A stretch of 64,000 nucleotides of DNA from Inquilinus sp052078665 (GCF_052078665.1 NZ_JBQJIK010000038.1:1-64000); one strand, 5' to 3'; positions 43,196-52,053 are shown, counted from the first letter of the stretch. The notes: generated by a model not told the origin, from the sequence alone. Numbers and translations are program-made.

Positions 43196-44808
43196 CGTTG
43201 CGCCGCGATGAGGTGCTCGACCTTGGGCTGGCCGGCGATGTGGAACTGGTGGACCGCGTCCTGCAGCACCCGGTCGGAGTTGGTGACGCGCTCATGCTGC
43301 CGCAGATGCTCGATCCAGGACTCGACCATGAAGGTCTCGACGAGGCGTCCGTCCTCGGCCGCGTCCTCGAAGACGCACCAGGCGAAGGCGCCGTCCCGGC
43401 GGCGCTGGCCGGCGAAGCGCTCGAGGGCGGCGAGGAACGCGACGCGGCTCGTCGGATCGATCCGGTATTCGACCGTGATCATCACCGGTCCGCGGTCGGG
43501 CTCCGGCTGGTGTGACAGGACCGGCTCGGGCCAATGCATCGACGGCGTCATGTCGGCACCGGCGCCCGCCTGCAGCTTCCACCGCCAGGTCAACGGGATC
43601 GCCAGAAGCGTGCCGGCGGCCGCCGCGGCCAGGGCGGCCGGGAGGCCGAGCCAGGCGGCAGTCTGGCCCCAGATCATGCTGCCGGCCGTCATCGCGCCAA
43701 AGAATGCGGTAACGAAGACGGCCAAGCCACGGGCCCGCACCCATTCGGGCAGTGCCATCTGTGCCGAGACGTTCAGGGGGGAGAGCACCGAGATCCAGGA
43801 CAGGCCGGCCAGCACGCTGGCAATCATGGCGACGGCAGGCTCGCGCGCGACGGCGTAGAGGGCCAGTGCGATCGCGGTGCCGGCAGCACCGGCGGCAACC
43901 ATTCGGTCGGCGCCCAGCCGCGCCTTGGCCAGCGGCAGCAGGAAGGCGCCGCCGACGGCGCCGGCACCGATCGCACCGAGCAGCAGGCCGTAGAGCTCCG
44001 GGCCGCCCGCGACCTGCTCCCGCGCCACCAGCGGCAGCACGGCCCAATATGAGCTGGCGAACAGGAAGAAGCCGATCGCCCGGACCAACGTCGCCCGCAG
44101 GCGGGCGTTGCGCCGCGCATGGCGCAACCCGTTGCGGATGGCCTGGCCGAAACGCTCCGCCGGCAGGCGGCTCGTCGATTGCGGCGCGGGCCGCCACCAC
44201 AGCAGCGCCAGGATCACGCCGGCATAGCTGACCGCATTGAGCCAGAACGGCGCGGCGATGCCGAGGGCGGCGATGACCAGCCCGGCCAGGGCCGGCCCGA
44301 CCGCCCGGCTGATGTTGATGCCGAGGCTGTTCAGGGTCACCGCCGGCTGCAGATCGGCCGGCGGCACCAGCCTTGGCACGATCGCCTGCCAGGCCGGCGC
44401 CACCAGCGCGCCTCCGATGCCGACGAGGAAGGTGAAGGCCAGCAGCAGCCAGGGCGTCGCCGCGCCGGCCGAGACGAGCAGGGCGAAGGCGGCCGACAGC
44501 AGCATGACGACGATCTGCATGACGATCAGCAACCGGCGGCGATCGACGATGTCGGCCAGCGCCCCGGCCGGCAGGGCGAAGAGGAACATCGGCAGGGCCG
44601 TCGCCACCTGGACCAGCGAGACGATCAGCGGGTCGGGATCGAGCCCGGTCATCAGCCAGCCCGAGGCGGCGTTGTACATCCAGCCGCCGATGTTGGAGAC
44701 GACCGTCGCGACCCAGAGGACCGCGAAGGGCCGGTGCCGGAAGGCGGACCAGGCCGAAGGGAGCGTCGCGGGGCTGGCGGAAGCGGCGTGCAATGGTTCG
44801 TCGCTCAT
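43192..44808 (-). CDS. MFS exporter of the MFS_3 type with C-terminal monooxygenase-like domain
   Basis: Transporter of 538 residues. The first 410 residues form about 11-12 membrane segments starting FRHRPFAVLWVATVVSNIGG (MFS_3/enterobactin-exporter-like), with the inter-domain MFS motif ALADIVDRRRLL. The last 100 residues are soluble and resemble a dimeric alpha-beta (antibiotic-biosynthesis-monooxygenase-like) domain: MITVEYRIDPTSRVAFLAAL and FMVESWIEHLRQHERVTNSD. This two-part build is known for the family. GGGAGGAGCTG precedes the ATG at 44808. Member of the isochorismatase-XapX-amidohydrolase operon. Confidence 0.88.
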   Translation of the reverse strand: MSDEPLHAASASPATLPSAWSAFRHRPFAVLWVATVVSNIGGWMYNAASGWLMTGLDPDPLIVSLVQVATALPMFLFALPAGALADIVDRRRLLIVMQIVVMLLSAAFALLVSAGAATPWLLLAFTFLVGIGGALVAPAWQAIVPRLVPPADLQPAVTLNSLGINISRAVGPALAGLVIAALGIAAPFWLNAVSYAGVILALLWWRPAPQSTSRLPAERFGQAIRNGLRHARRNARLRATLVRAIGFFLFASSYWAVLPLVAREQVAGGPELYGLLLGAIGAGAVGGAFLLPLAKARLGADRMVAAGAAGTAIALALYAVAREPAVAMIASVLAGLSWISVLSPLNVSAQMALPEWVRARGLAVFVTAFFGAMTAGSMIWGQTAAWLGLPAALAAAAAGTLLAIPLTWRWKLQAGAGADMTPSMHWPEPVLSHQPEPDRGPVMITVEYRIDPTSRVAFLAALERFAGQRRRDGAFAWCVFEDAAEDGRLVETFMVESWIEHLRQHERVTNSDRVLQDAVHQFHIAGQPKVEHLIAAQR

Positions 44809-44857
44809 CAGCTCCTCCCGCTTCTCGGCCCGCGGACGGGCCCGTGGGGACCCGGCC

Positions 44858-46825
44858 TCAAAACGCCCAGCACGAACAGCCGAGCACGCCCCAAAACGAC
44901 CGTTCGTCCGATACGGGAGCGTTGGCGGCCCAGGCGGCGGCGTGGGCGTGGCCATGGACGCCGCAGCTGGTGGCGCATCCGCACGCCGCGGCCACGGCCT
45001 GGACCTGCGGGGCCCCCGCCCGCTGCTGATAGCCGCCATGGCTGCGCACCGGCGACCAGTCGGGCATCGCGGCCGGCAGCGACGGCGCGAGGTCATGGAA
45101 ATCGCCGCTGCCGTGGACCGGCCTGCCGCCCAGCAGCGTCAGCACCGAGATGATGTCCTGGATGGCGTCCTCCGACACCGCGAAGTAGTCGGCCGACAGG
45201 ACCGCCAGATCGGCGAGTTGCCCTTCCTTGATCTGCCCCTTCCTGCCCTGCTCGGTCGAGAACCAGGTGTTGCCCTCGGTCCAGAGGCGCAGCGCGGTCT
45301 CGCGGTCGAGCCGGTTGGCCGGCGGATACAACGACATACCGCCCATCGTCCGGCCGGTGGTCAGCCAGGACAGCGACACCCAGGGATTGTAGGAGGCGAC
45401 GCGCGTGGCGTCGGTGCCGCCGCCGACAGGCAGCCCCGCCTCCAGCATGCGCCGGATCGGCGGCGTCCGTTCGGCCGCCTTTGCGCCGTAGCGCTCGACG
45501 AAGTACTCGCCCTGATAGGCCATGCGGTGCTGCACGGCGATGCCGCCCCCGAGCGCCGCGATCCGCTCGATGTTGTGGTCGGTGATCGTCTCCGCGTGGT
45601 CGAAGAACCAGTGCAGCCCGTCGAAGGGGATGTCGCGGTTCACCCGCTCGAACACGTCCAGCGCACTCGAGATCGTCTCGTCGTAGGTGGCGTGTAGGCG
45701 CCACGGCCAATGGTTTTCGGCCAGCAGCCGGACCACCGGCTCGAGATCGCCCTCCATTGAGGCGGGCAGGTCCGGCCGCTCGACCCGGAAGTCCTCGAAG
45801 TCGGCGGCGCTGTAGACCAGCATCTCCCCGGCGCCGTTGTGGCGGTAGAGGTCGTCCCCCTGGCCGGGCACGACCTGCTTCGACCATGCCGTGAAGTCGG
45901 CGAGTTCCGCCTTCGGCTTCTGGGTGAAGAGGTTGTAGGCGATGCGGATCGTGAGCAGCCCCTCGCGATGCAGCTCCTCGATGATCGCGTAGTCGTCGGG
46001 ATAGTTCTGGAACCCGCCGCCGGCATCGATCACACCGGTCACGCCGAGCCGGTTGACCTCCCGCATGAAATGGCGGGTGGAGTTCTTCTGGTATTCGGGC
46101 GGCAGCTTGGGACCCTTGGCCAGGGTGGCATAGAGGATCGTGGCGTTCGGCTGGGCCAGCAGCAGGCCGGTGGGGTTGCCCTGCGCATCGCGCACGATCT
46201 CGCCGCCCGGCGGGTTCGGCGTGTCCTTGGTGTAGCCCACCACCCGCAGCGCGGCGGCATTGAGCAGGGCGCGGTCATAGAGGTGCAGGATGAAGACCGG
46301 CGTCTCGGGGGCGACGGCGTTCAGCTCCGCCAGCGACGGCAGCCGCTTTTCGGCGAACTGGTGCTCGGTGAAGCCGCCGACGACCCGGACCCATTGCGGC
46401 GCCGGGGTGCGGTCGACCTGCTCCTTCAGCATGCGCATGGCGTCGGCCAGGGACCGGACGCCGTCCCAGCGCAGCTCCATGTTGTAGTTGAGGCCGCCGC
46501 GGATGATGTGCATGTGGCTGTCGATCAGCCCCGGGATCGCGCGCCGCCCACGCAGGTCGATGACTTGCGTTTCCGGGCCGGCGAGCGCGCGCACCTCCCG
46601 CTCCGGGCCGACCGCCAGGAACCGGCCTTCGGCGATGGCGACGGCCTCCGGGGCCGGGTTGCTGCGGTCGAGCGTCGTAAACCGGCCATTCACGAGGATC
46701 AGGTCGGCCGTCATGGCGGTGTCTCCGGTTGGACGTGTCTGTCCAGCGGCCGTGCGGCCGCCCAGGAGGCTCGATGCCGCGAGCGCCGCCGCACCGATGG
46801 CTGCATCCCTGCGCGTCAGCGTCAT
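44858..46825 (-). CDS. Amidohydrolase family 3 (YtcJ-like), Tat-exported
   Basis: Metal-dependent hydrolase of 655 residues. Tat signal MTLTRRDAAIGAAALAASSL; metal and active-site elements IPGLIDSHMHIIRGG (HxH), WRLHATYDET (His), HWFFDHAET (His) and GGGTDATRVASYNPW (Asp). The C-terminus carries an unusual Cys/His-rich tail, ACGCATSCGVHGHAHA, then LGCSCWAF at the very end, which may bind metal. Start 46825 is fixed by ATGA overlap with the XapX gene; the frame upstream of it is read-through. Substrate unknown. Confidence 0.88.
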   Translation of the reverse strand: MTLTRRDAAIGAAALAASSLLGGRTAAGQTRPTGDTAMTADLILVNGRFTTLDRSNPAPEAVAIAEGRFLAVGPEREVRALAGPETQVIDLRGRRAIPGLIDSHMHIIRGGLNYNMELRWDGVRSLADAMRMLKEQVDRTPAPQWVRVVGGFTEHQFAEKRLPSLAELNAVAPETPVFILHLYDRALLNAAALRVVGYTKDTPNPPGGEIVRDAQGNPTGLLLAQPNATILYATLAKGPKLPPEYQKNSTRHFMREVNRLGVTGVIDAGGGFQNYPDDYAIIEELHREGLLTIRIAYNLFTQKPKAELADFTAWSKQVVPGQGDDLYRHNGAGEMLVYSAADFEDFRVERPDLPASMEGDLEPVVRLLAENHWPWRLHATYDETISSALDVFERVNRDIPFDGLHWFFDHAETITDHNIERIAALGGGIAVQHRMAYQGEYFVERYGAKAAERTPPIRRMLEAGLPVGGGTDATRVASYNPWVSLSWLTTGRTMGGMSLYPPANRLDRETALRLWTEGNTWFSTEQGRKGQIKEGQLADLAVLSADYFAVSEDAIQDIISVLTLLGGRPVHGSGDFHDLAPSLPAAMPDWSPVRSHGGYQQRAGAPQVQAVAAACGCATSCGVHGHAHAAAWAANAPVSDERSFWGVLGCSCWAF

Positions 46826-47106
46826 GACCCGGACTCCGCCGGGTCGGTGCAGCGGTCCCCGGCGGCGCGCGACCCGATGGGCAGGGCGCCGAAGACATGC
46901 TCGCCGCATTCGCTCTTCAGCCAGCCGCGGCTGAGCCCCTCGCCGGAGAAGAGGCGCTTGGCCACCGGCACCACCTGCTCGCCGGCGAGGATGCCGAGAA
47001 GGCCGATGAGCGCCACCACGGGCGGCGCGGGCGAGCGGACGTTCAGCAGGCTGTAGATCACGCCAACGAGGAGGCCGACGGCCAGCGCCGTCACATAGAT
47101 CTTCAT
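46822..47106 (-). CDS. XapX domain membrane protein
   Basis: Small membrane protein of 94 residues. MKIYVTALAVGLLVGVIYSL, then NVRSPAPPVVALIGLLGILA and GEQ match the XapX domain, two short transmembrane helices around an RSPAPP loop. The remaining C-terminal part has Cys residues (KSECGEHVFG, DRCTDP) and is not part of the domain. CGGAGTGTCGG precedes the ATG. Translationally coupled to the amidohydrolase gene. Confidence 0.83.
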   Translation of the reverse strand: MKIYVTALAVGLLVGVIYSLLNVRSPAPPVVALIGLLGILAGEQVVPVAKRLFSGEGLSRGWLKSECGEHVFGALPIGSRAAGDRCTDPAESGS

Positions 47107-47187
47107 CCGACACTCCGGGGTCATCAGGGGCCTCAGGCGGGACAGGCGCGCGGCGTGGACCGGCCGATTGCGGTGAGCCCACATCAG

Positions 47188-47219
47188 AGGCGCGGAGATC
47201 CGCAAGGATCTCCGCGCCT
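47188..47219 (-). terminator. Perfect 14-bp hairpin after the isochorismatase-like gene
   Basis: AGGCGCGGAGATCC and GGATCTCCGCGCCT pair perfectly around a GCAA loop, 6 bases past the stop of the upstream gene in the direction of transcription. No T-run follows. It may act as a Rho-independent-like stop, an mRNA stabiliser or partial attenuator before XapX. Confidence 0.55.
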
Positions 47220-47225
47220 TGCCGC

Positions 47226-47879
47226 CTAGTGGCCTTCCTGGGCGCCGAACATGGACTTGGCATAGATGATGCCGAGCCCGTAGGCGCCGCCGAACGTCTT
47301 CGCGATTCCGGTGGTCATGTCGTAGGTGTCGGTGCGGGCCCAGTCGCGCTGCAGCTCGAGCAGGTACTGGAGCGACGTCATCGGCCGCGCGCCGGCCTGC
47401 ACCATGCGGTCCATGGCGCGCTCATGCGCCTCCTCCGAAACGTCGCCGCAGGCATCGGCGATGACGTAGACCTCGAAGCCCTGCTCCAGCGCCGAGAGCG
47501 CCGGCCCGACGATGCACACGCTGGTCCACAGCCCGGCCAGGACGATCCGGGACTTGCCGATCTCGTTGACCCGCGCGATGACCTTCGCGTCTTCCCAGGT
47601 GTTCATCGAGGTCCGGTCGAGCAGTGCCTGGCCGGGGAATGCCTCAGTGATCTCGCCGAACATCGGGCCGGAGAAGCTCTTCTCCGCCACGGTTGTCAGG
47701 ATCGCCGAAACCCCAAAGCCCGCCGCCGCGCGGGAGACCAGGGCCGCGTTGTTGCGGAGGGTGACAGCGTCGATTGACTTGGTGGCGAAGGACATCTGCG
47801 ACTGGAAGTCGATCAGGACGAGAATGTGGTTCCTGGGGTCGAGCAGCGCCTTGGCCGGTGTCGGGGTCGCGCGGGTCAT
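47226..47879 (-). CDS. Isochorismatase-family cysteine hydrolase (YcaC-like)
   Basis: Hydrolase of 217 residues. The cysteine-hydrolase triad is visible as VLIDFQSQMSF (Asp about residue 22), a Lys in FPGQALLDRTSMNTWEDAKV or the nearby VAEKSF, and LAGLWTSVCIVGPALSALEQ with the nucleophilic Cys; the cis-peptide region precedes it. YcaC-like proteins act on small amides or ureas, the true substrate being unknown. GGAGACGACG precedes the ATG. It heads a six-gene minus-strand run down to 42600. Confidence 0.88.
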   Translation of the reverse strand: MTRATPTPAKALLDPRNHILVLIDFQSQMSFATKSIDAVTLRNNAALVSRAAAGFGVSAILTTVAEKSFSGPMFGEITEAFPGQALLDRTSMNTWEDAKVIARVNEIGKSRIVLAGLWTSVCIVGPALSALEQGFEVYVIADACGDVSEEAHERAMDRMVQAGARPMTSLQYLLELQRDWARTDTYDMTTGIAKTFGGAYGLGIIYAKSMFGAQEGH

Positions 47880-48618
47880 CGTCGTCTCCTCTCTGCGCCG
47901 CGGTCCTTGAACCGGCGCCGGTGATTGCCCTCAAGCCTGCGGGAACGCCAGCCGGCCAACCGCGCCCGAGGCGCCGCAGTCGTCCGCACATCGTTCCCGC
48001 CCCGTACGCCGGCAAAGTCGGGCTTATCGCCTCCGATGGCGACGATCCTCACGGGTTCGCCTCTCGCGAACGGGGCACCGTCTCGGTCGACGGTCTCCGC
48101 CTCTCATTTCATAGCCAGCGTTCGGAAACGAGATGCAAGATGGCGGCTGGCAGCCTCCTCCACCATTGTGCCGACGAGCAATCCTTCACATCAAAGGATG
48201 GGAGATCCTCGACCTCGGCACAGGTCAGCCTTTCGAAGGTCGCGGACACGGGCCGTAATGGGCCCTAGCTGAGGGCCGAAGCCGGCCGGCGGCGGGCGGC
48301 GCCACAAATCCGGGACGTCGGAGGCCGAGCCGTCGGCGTGCTGCAGCCCCCGCCATTCAGTCGCATCCGGTGAAAGCATGGCAGCCACCCTCCCGGACAC
48401 GCTGCATCCTGCCGCGCCCGGCGATGCCATGTCGATCCGGGCTTCGCGGGCCATGCGGTCAATCTGGTACCATCGATCACCCCCATCTGGATCTAACGGC
48501 GGCGGCCGAAACCCCGCATGCTGCAGACGACCCGGCATCGGCCGGACCGTCGTGACGCCCCGGGCTTGCCGGGGAGAGGGAAGGCGCGATGCGCGCAACC
48601 TGCCCTACGGCCATCGGC
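47880..48618. other. 739-bp intergenic region without supported gene
   Basis: It separates the isochorismatase-like gene from the B3/4 gene. Short open frames exist on both strands, but none has a ribosome site with a recognisable or balanced protein. Composition is mixed, with a less GC-rich stretch near 48100-48210. A small hairpin (CCCCGG/CCGGGG, 48558-48574) lies 45 bases past the B3/4 gene end. It may hold a decayed gene. Confidence 0.5.
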
Positions 48619-49299
48619 TCAGGGGATCAGCAGCGTAGTTTCGATCCGGGCCGCCGGCGCGATCGTGCGGATGCCGTCGGCCAGGTCGCGGCCGACCGCC
48701 TCCAGCGCCGCGATCGGCATCGGCTCCAGCCGTTCGATCACGAACCACATCTCCGTGGTCGGCAGGTCGAGGCGGGTGCGCGGGCCCTGGCGCCAGTTCC
48801 AGCGCCGGCAGGTGACGCCGCGGTCGTCGCGCCAGACCACCTCGCCCGGCTCCGGATGCTCGAGCGCGACCTCGCCGTTCGACAGCGTCTCAAAGGTCTC
48901 GTCGCCCGTCGCCCGCACCAGCCGCGGCGGCCCGGCATAGGCGGCCAGGTCCTCGCCGCCGATCGGCACCGCCCAGCGCACGCTCAGCGCGTTGTACAGG
49001 TCGACCATGCGGTTGATCGGCGGCAGCCCGCCGTCGCGCTGGGCCCGCTTGCGCAGCGCCTCGGCCGAGCAGGGCGTGCGCTGCGGCTTGGCGCCGAAGC
49101 CGCGATAGGCTTCGCGCCACGCCTCCAGATGCGCCGCCGCCCAGTCCGGCCCCGTCGCCGCGCAGGCCTCGGCCAGCCGGGCCGCGCCGTCGTCGTCGCT
49201 CGGGCCGTTGCGGGCGCCGCGCGCCACCAGGCTCAGCGCCACGAAATCGGGGCGCAGCGCCCGGACGGCAGGATCGACGGCGGGCGGGGCGGACAGCAT
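48619..49299 (-). CDS. B3/4 (tRNA-synthetase editing-like) domain protein
   Basis: Stand-alone B3/4-domain protein of 226 residues, a domain otherwise found in PheRS beta. Visible elements include WREAYRGFGAKPQRTPCSAE (Cys), GLPPINRMVDLYNALSVRWA and PIGGEDLAAYAGPPRLVRAT, the conserved core. Free B3/4 proteins may hydrolyse mischarged tRNA or bind amino acids; function in this case is open. It is divergent from an XRE-cupin regulator 49 bases away, a common gene pair. Confidence 0.87.
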   Translation of the reverse strand: MLSAPPAVDPAVRALRPDFVALSLVARGARNGPSDDDGAARLAEACAATGPDWAAAHLEAWREAYRGFGAKPQRTPCSAEALRKRAQRDGGLPPINRMVDLYNALSVRWAVPIGGEDLAAYAGPPRLVRATGDETFETLSNGEVALEHPEPGEVVWRDDRGVTCRRWNWRQGPRTRLDLPTTEMWFVIERLEPMPIAALEAVGRDLADGIRTIAPAARIETTLLIP

Positions 49300-49330
49300 C
49301 GGCTTGGTTCTCTAAAGTGACCGGACATAC

Positions 49331-49378
49331 CAATATGTTGACTAATCCATGATGACCGAAGAGGTCAATATGCTGACC
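49331..49378. promoter_or_regulatory. Direct repeats and palindrome in the B3/4 / XRE-cupin promoter
   Basis: CAATATGTTGAC (49331-49342) and CAATATGCTGAC (49366-49377) are direct repeats, 11 of 12 bases identical, 35 bases apart. The second is also half of GGTCAATATGCTGACC (49363-49378), a palindrome with 5-bp arms. Likely binding sites of the adjacent XRE regulator. The second site overlaps the ATG at 49370. Confidence 0.55.
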
Positions 49379-49975
49379 GAGACTGCCGAGATCGACGGGG
49401 CCGAGGCGGAGACCACGGTGGCGGTGGCGCGCCATGTCGCCGAGCTGCGGCGGGCGCGGCGCCTGTCGCTGGACGCGCTCGCCCGGCTCTCCGGCGTCAG
49501 CAAGGGCATGCTGGTGCAGATCGAGAACGCCCGCTCCAACCCCTCGATCGCCACGCTGTGCCGGGTGGCCGCGGCGCTCGGCGTCTCGGTGGCGCAGCTG
49601 GTGGATCTGGAGGGCGAGGATGTGGTGCGGCTGGTCGGGCCGGAGGAGGCGGCGCGGCTGTGGGCCGGGCCGGAAGGCGGCCGCGCGGTGCTGCTGGTCG
49701 GCAGCGGCGGGCCCGACATGCTGGAGCTGTGGAGCTGGGAGCTGAAGCCGAAGGAGCGGCACGTCTCCGACCCGCATCCGGCCGGCACGCGCGAGCTGCT
49801 GCATGTCACCGCCGGCACGTTGCTGCTCGAAGTCGAAGGCCGGCCGCACGAGGTCCAGGCCGGCACCTCGGTCCTGCTGCACAGCGACCGGCCGCACGCC
49901 TATGCCTGCAAGGGCGCGCGGTCGGTCCGCTTCACCATGGCGGTGATGGAGCCGCACGCGGTGCGGCGGTTCTGA
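49349..49975 (+). CDS. XRE-family regulator with C-terminal cupin domain
   Basis: Transcription regulator of 208 residues. XRE helix-turn-helix spans about residues 28-85 (LRRARRLSLDALARLSGVSK, SNPSIATLCRVAAALGVSVA). The C-terminal cupin barrel is ELKPKERHVSDPHPAGTREL and HVTAGTLLLEVEGRPHEVQA, a small-molecule sensor. Start is uncertain: ATG 49349 or 49352, or ATG 49370 which has GAGG 5 bases upstream. Divergent from the B3/4 gene, which it probably controls. Confidence 0.9.
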   Translation: MMTEEVNMLTETAEIDGAEAETTVAVARHVAELRRARRLSLDALARLSGVSKGMLVQIENARSNPSIATLCRVAAALGVSVAQLVDLEGEDVVRLVGPEEAARLWAGPEGGRAVLLVGSGGPDMLELWSWELKPKERHVSDPHPAGTRELLHVTAGTLLLEVEGRPHEVQAGTSVLLHSDRPHAYACKGARSVRFTMAVMEPHAVRRF

Positions 49976-50079
49976 CCCGGAAGGTCAGGCGGAACGAAGC
50001 CGCAGCGCGAGGGTTATCATCCTAACCGGCCCTCGACCGGTCCCGCCATGCCATCCCGGCTGAACCACAGGAGCGGTGC

Positions 50080-50418
50080 ATGAGCTTGTTCGACAGCATC
50101 AAGGGCGCCATCGGCGACGCCGCCGGCCCGCAGGGGCTTCTGTCCAACGCGCTGGCGCAGGTCGGCGGGCTGCAGGGCATCCTGGCCAAGCTGCAGGCCG
50201 GCGGCCTCGGCGACCAGGTGAAGTCCTGGGTCGGCACCGGCGCCAACCTGCCGGTCAGCGCCGAGCAGATCCGGTCGGCCCTCGGCAATGAGCAGGTGCA
50301 GCAGATCGCCGCCGCGATCGGCATCCCGACCGACACGGTCCTGGCCTTCCTGTCGGAGCATCTGCCCAAGACGGTGGATCAGGCGACGCCGGACGGCACG
50401 CTGCCGCCGACGGCCTGA
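50080..50418 (+). CDS. DUF937 / YidB-like protein
   Basis: Small protein of 112 residues, no signal peptide. It reads MSLFDSIKGAIGDAAGPQGL, LAKLQAGGLGDQVKSWVGTG and IRSALGNEQVQQIAAAIGIP, and LAFLSEHLPKTVDQATPDG, matching the YidB/DUF937 family of unknown function. Gly/Ala-rich and acidic. AGGAGCGGTGC precedes the ATG. Convergent with gabD, separated by a hairpin. Confidence 0.85.
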   Translation: MSLFDSIKGAIGDAAGPQGLLSNALAQVGGLQGILAKLQAGGLGDQVKSWVGTGANLPVSAEQIRSALGNEQVQQIAAAIGIPTDTVLAFLSEHLPKTVDQATPDGTLPPTA

Positions 50419-50446
50419 TACCGGTCCGCGCACTTTCTACACTCCC

Positions 50447-50469
50447 CCTCCCCCTGCGGAAGGGGGAGG
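50447..50469. terminator. Hairpin between convergent DUF937 and gabD genes
   Basis: CCTCCCCCT and AGGGGGAGG form a perfect 9-bp stem with loop GCGGA. It sits between two convergent genes, so it can serve both. T-tracts are absent. The sequence resembles a short GC-rich repeat common in high-GC Proteobacteria. Confidence 0.45.
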
Positions 50470-50479
50470 ATGAAAAAGC

Positions 50480-51931
50480 CTACGCGCCCATCCCGGCGAG
50501 CAGAACGTATTTCAGCTCCACGAACTCCTCGATGCCGTGGTGCGAGCCCTCGCGGCCGAGGCCGGATTCCTTGACCCCGCCGAACGGCGCCACCTCGGTG
50601 GCGACGACGCCGGCATTGACGCCGACGATGCCGTAATCCAGCGCCTCCGCCACCCGGAACACGCGGCCCAGGTCGCGGGCGTAGAAATAGGCGGCCAGGC
50701 CGAAGGGGGTGGCGTTGGCCTGGGCCACCACATCTGCCTCGTCGCGGAAGCGGTAGACCGGGGCCAGCGGGCCGAAGGTCTCCTCCTGCGTCACCACCAT
50801 CTCGGTGGTGGCGCCGGACAGCACCGTCGGCTCGAAGAAGGTGCCGCCCAGCGCGTGGCGGTGGCCGCCGGTGACGACCGCGGCGCCCTTGGCCGTGGCG
50901 TCGGCGATGTGGCGCTCGATCTTCTCCACCGCCTCCATGGTGATCAGCGGGCCCTGGACCACGCCGGCCTCGGTGCCGTTGCCGACCTTCATCGCCGTCA
51001 CCTTGGCGGCGAAGCGGGCGACGAAATCGTCGTAGACCGCGTCCTGGACGTAGATCCGGTTGGCGCAGACGCAGGTCTGGCCCATGTTGCGGAACTTCGA
51101 GGCCAGAGCGCCCTCGACCGCCGCGTCGATGTCGGCGTCGTCGAACACGATGAAGGGCGCGTTGCCGCCCAATTCCAGCCCGACCTTCTTCACCGTGTCG
51201 GCCGCCTGGCGCATCAGCAGCTTGCCGACCTCGGTCGACCCGGTGAAGCCGACGAACTTCACCGCCGGGTGGCCGGTCAGCACCTTGCCGATCTTCGGCG
51301 CGTCGCCGGTGATCACGTTCAGCACGCCGGCCGGCACGCCGGCGCGCACCGCCAGCTCGGCCAGGGCCAGGGCGGTCAGCGGCGTCTCCGGCGCCGGCTT
51401 GATCACGGCGGTGCAGCCGGCGGCCAGGGCCGGCGAGACCTTGCGGGTGATCATCGCCGCCGGGAAGTTCCAGGGCGTGATCGCCGCGACCACGCCGATC
51501 GGCTGGCGCAGCACCAGGATGCGGGCGTCGGCGCGGTGGCTCGGGATGGTCTCGCCGTAGATGCGCTTGGCCTCCTCGGCATAGAACTCGACGAAGGAGG
51601 CGGCGTAGTCGACCTCGCCCCGCGCCTCAGCCAGCGGCTTGCCCTGCTCGCTGGTCATGATCAGGGCGATGTCCTCCTTGTGCGCCAGGATCAGGTCGAA
51701 CCAGCGGCGCAGGATGGCGGAGCGCTCCTTGGCGGTCTTCTTGGCCCAGGGGCCGAAGGCGGTCTCGGCGGCCTCGACCGCGTCGGTGGCCTCGGCCTCG
51801 CCGAAGCGGGGCACGCGGCCCAGCGTCTCGCCGGTCGCCGGGTTGGTCACCGGATCGACGGCCTCGCCGATCCAGGCGCCGCCGATCAGGTTCCGGCTCT
51901 TCAGCAGGGTCGGGTCGTTCAAGGTCAGCAT
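50480..51931 (-). CDS. gabD: Succinate-semialdehyde dehydrogenase
   Basis: NAD(P)-dependent aldehyde dehydrogenase of 483 residues, second step of GABA breakdown (succinate semialdehyde to succinate). Aldehyde dehydrogenase hallmarks: PWNFPAAMITRKVSPALAAG, GFTGSTEVGKLLM, LELGGNAPFIVFDDADIDAA (Glu) and NMGQTCVCANRIYVQ with the catalytic Cys. The C-terminal ending VNAGVVATEVAPFGGVKESG is typical of GabD. It lies 122 bases after gabT on the same strand, which supports the substrate. Confidence 0.94.
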   Translation of the reverse strand: MLTLNDPTLLKSRNLIGGAWIGEAVDPVTNPATGETLGRVPRFGEAEATDAVEAAETAFGPWAKKTAKERSAILRRWFDLILAHKEDIALIMTSEQGKPLAEARGEVDYAASFVEFYAEEAKRIYGETIPSHRADARILVLRQPIGVVAAITPWNFPAAMITRKVSPALAAGCTAVIKPAPETPLTALALAELAVRAGVPAGVLNVITGDAPKIGKVLTGHPAVKFVGFTGSTEVGKLLMRQAADTVKKVGLELGGNAPFIVFDDADIDAAVEGALASKFRNMGQTCVCANRIYVQDAVYDDFVARFAAKVTAMKVGNGTEAGVVQGPLITMEAVEKIERHIADATAKGAAVVTGGHRHALGGTFFEPTVLSGATTEMVVTQEETFGPLAPVYRFRDEADVVAQANATPFGLAAYFYARDLGRVFRVAEALDYGIVGVNAGVVATEVAPFGGVKESGLGREGSHHGIEEFVELKYVLLAGMGA

Positions 51932-51984
51932 AGCGATCTCACGGGGTCACGGAACGGGATGCTCTCGGATGGCGAGGTCGCACG

Positions 51985-52029
51985 CCCTCTCCTCGGGGAG
52001 AGGGAGAGGCCCGCCGCGTTGGCGGCGGG
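51985..52029. repeat. Two GC hairpins between gabT and gabD
   Basis: CCCTCTCC/GGAGAGGG with loop TCGG (51985-52004) is followed by CCCGCCGC/GCGGCGGG with loop GTTG (52010-52029), then GAGGGTGAGGGGG. This layout is a known type of interspersed intergenic repeat in high-GC Proteobacteria. Lies in the intergenic space of the gab operon; likely a transcript-stability element. Confidence 0.65.
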
Positions 52030-52053
52030 AGGGTGAGGGGGCCGTGCCGGCGG

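Noticed and set aside
42600..43295. Longer minus-strand frame over the DoxX gene
   Set aside because: Upstream of 42746 it reads DoxX out of frame. Only the 48-codon coupled frame after DoxX is retained, as a truncated gene.
47925..48598. Short open frames between the isochorismatase-like and B3/4 genes
   Set aside because: No ribosome site, no recognisable protein, and overlapping frames on both strands; kept only as an unannotated region.
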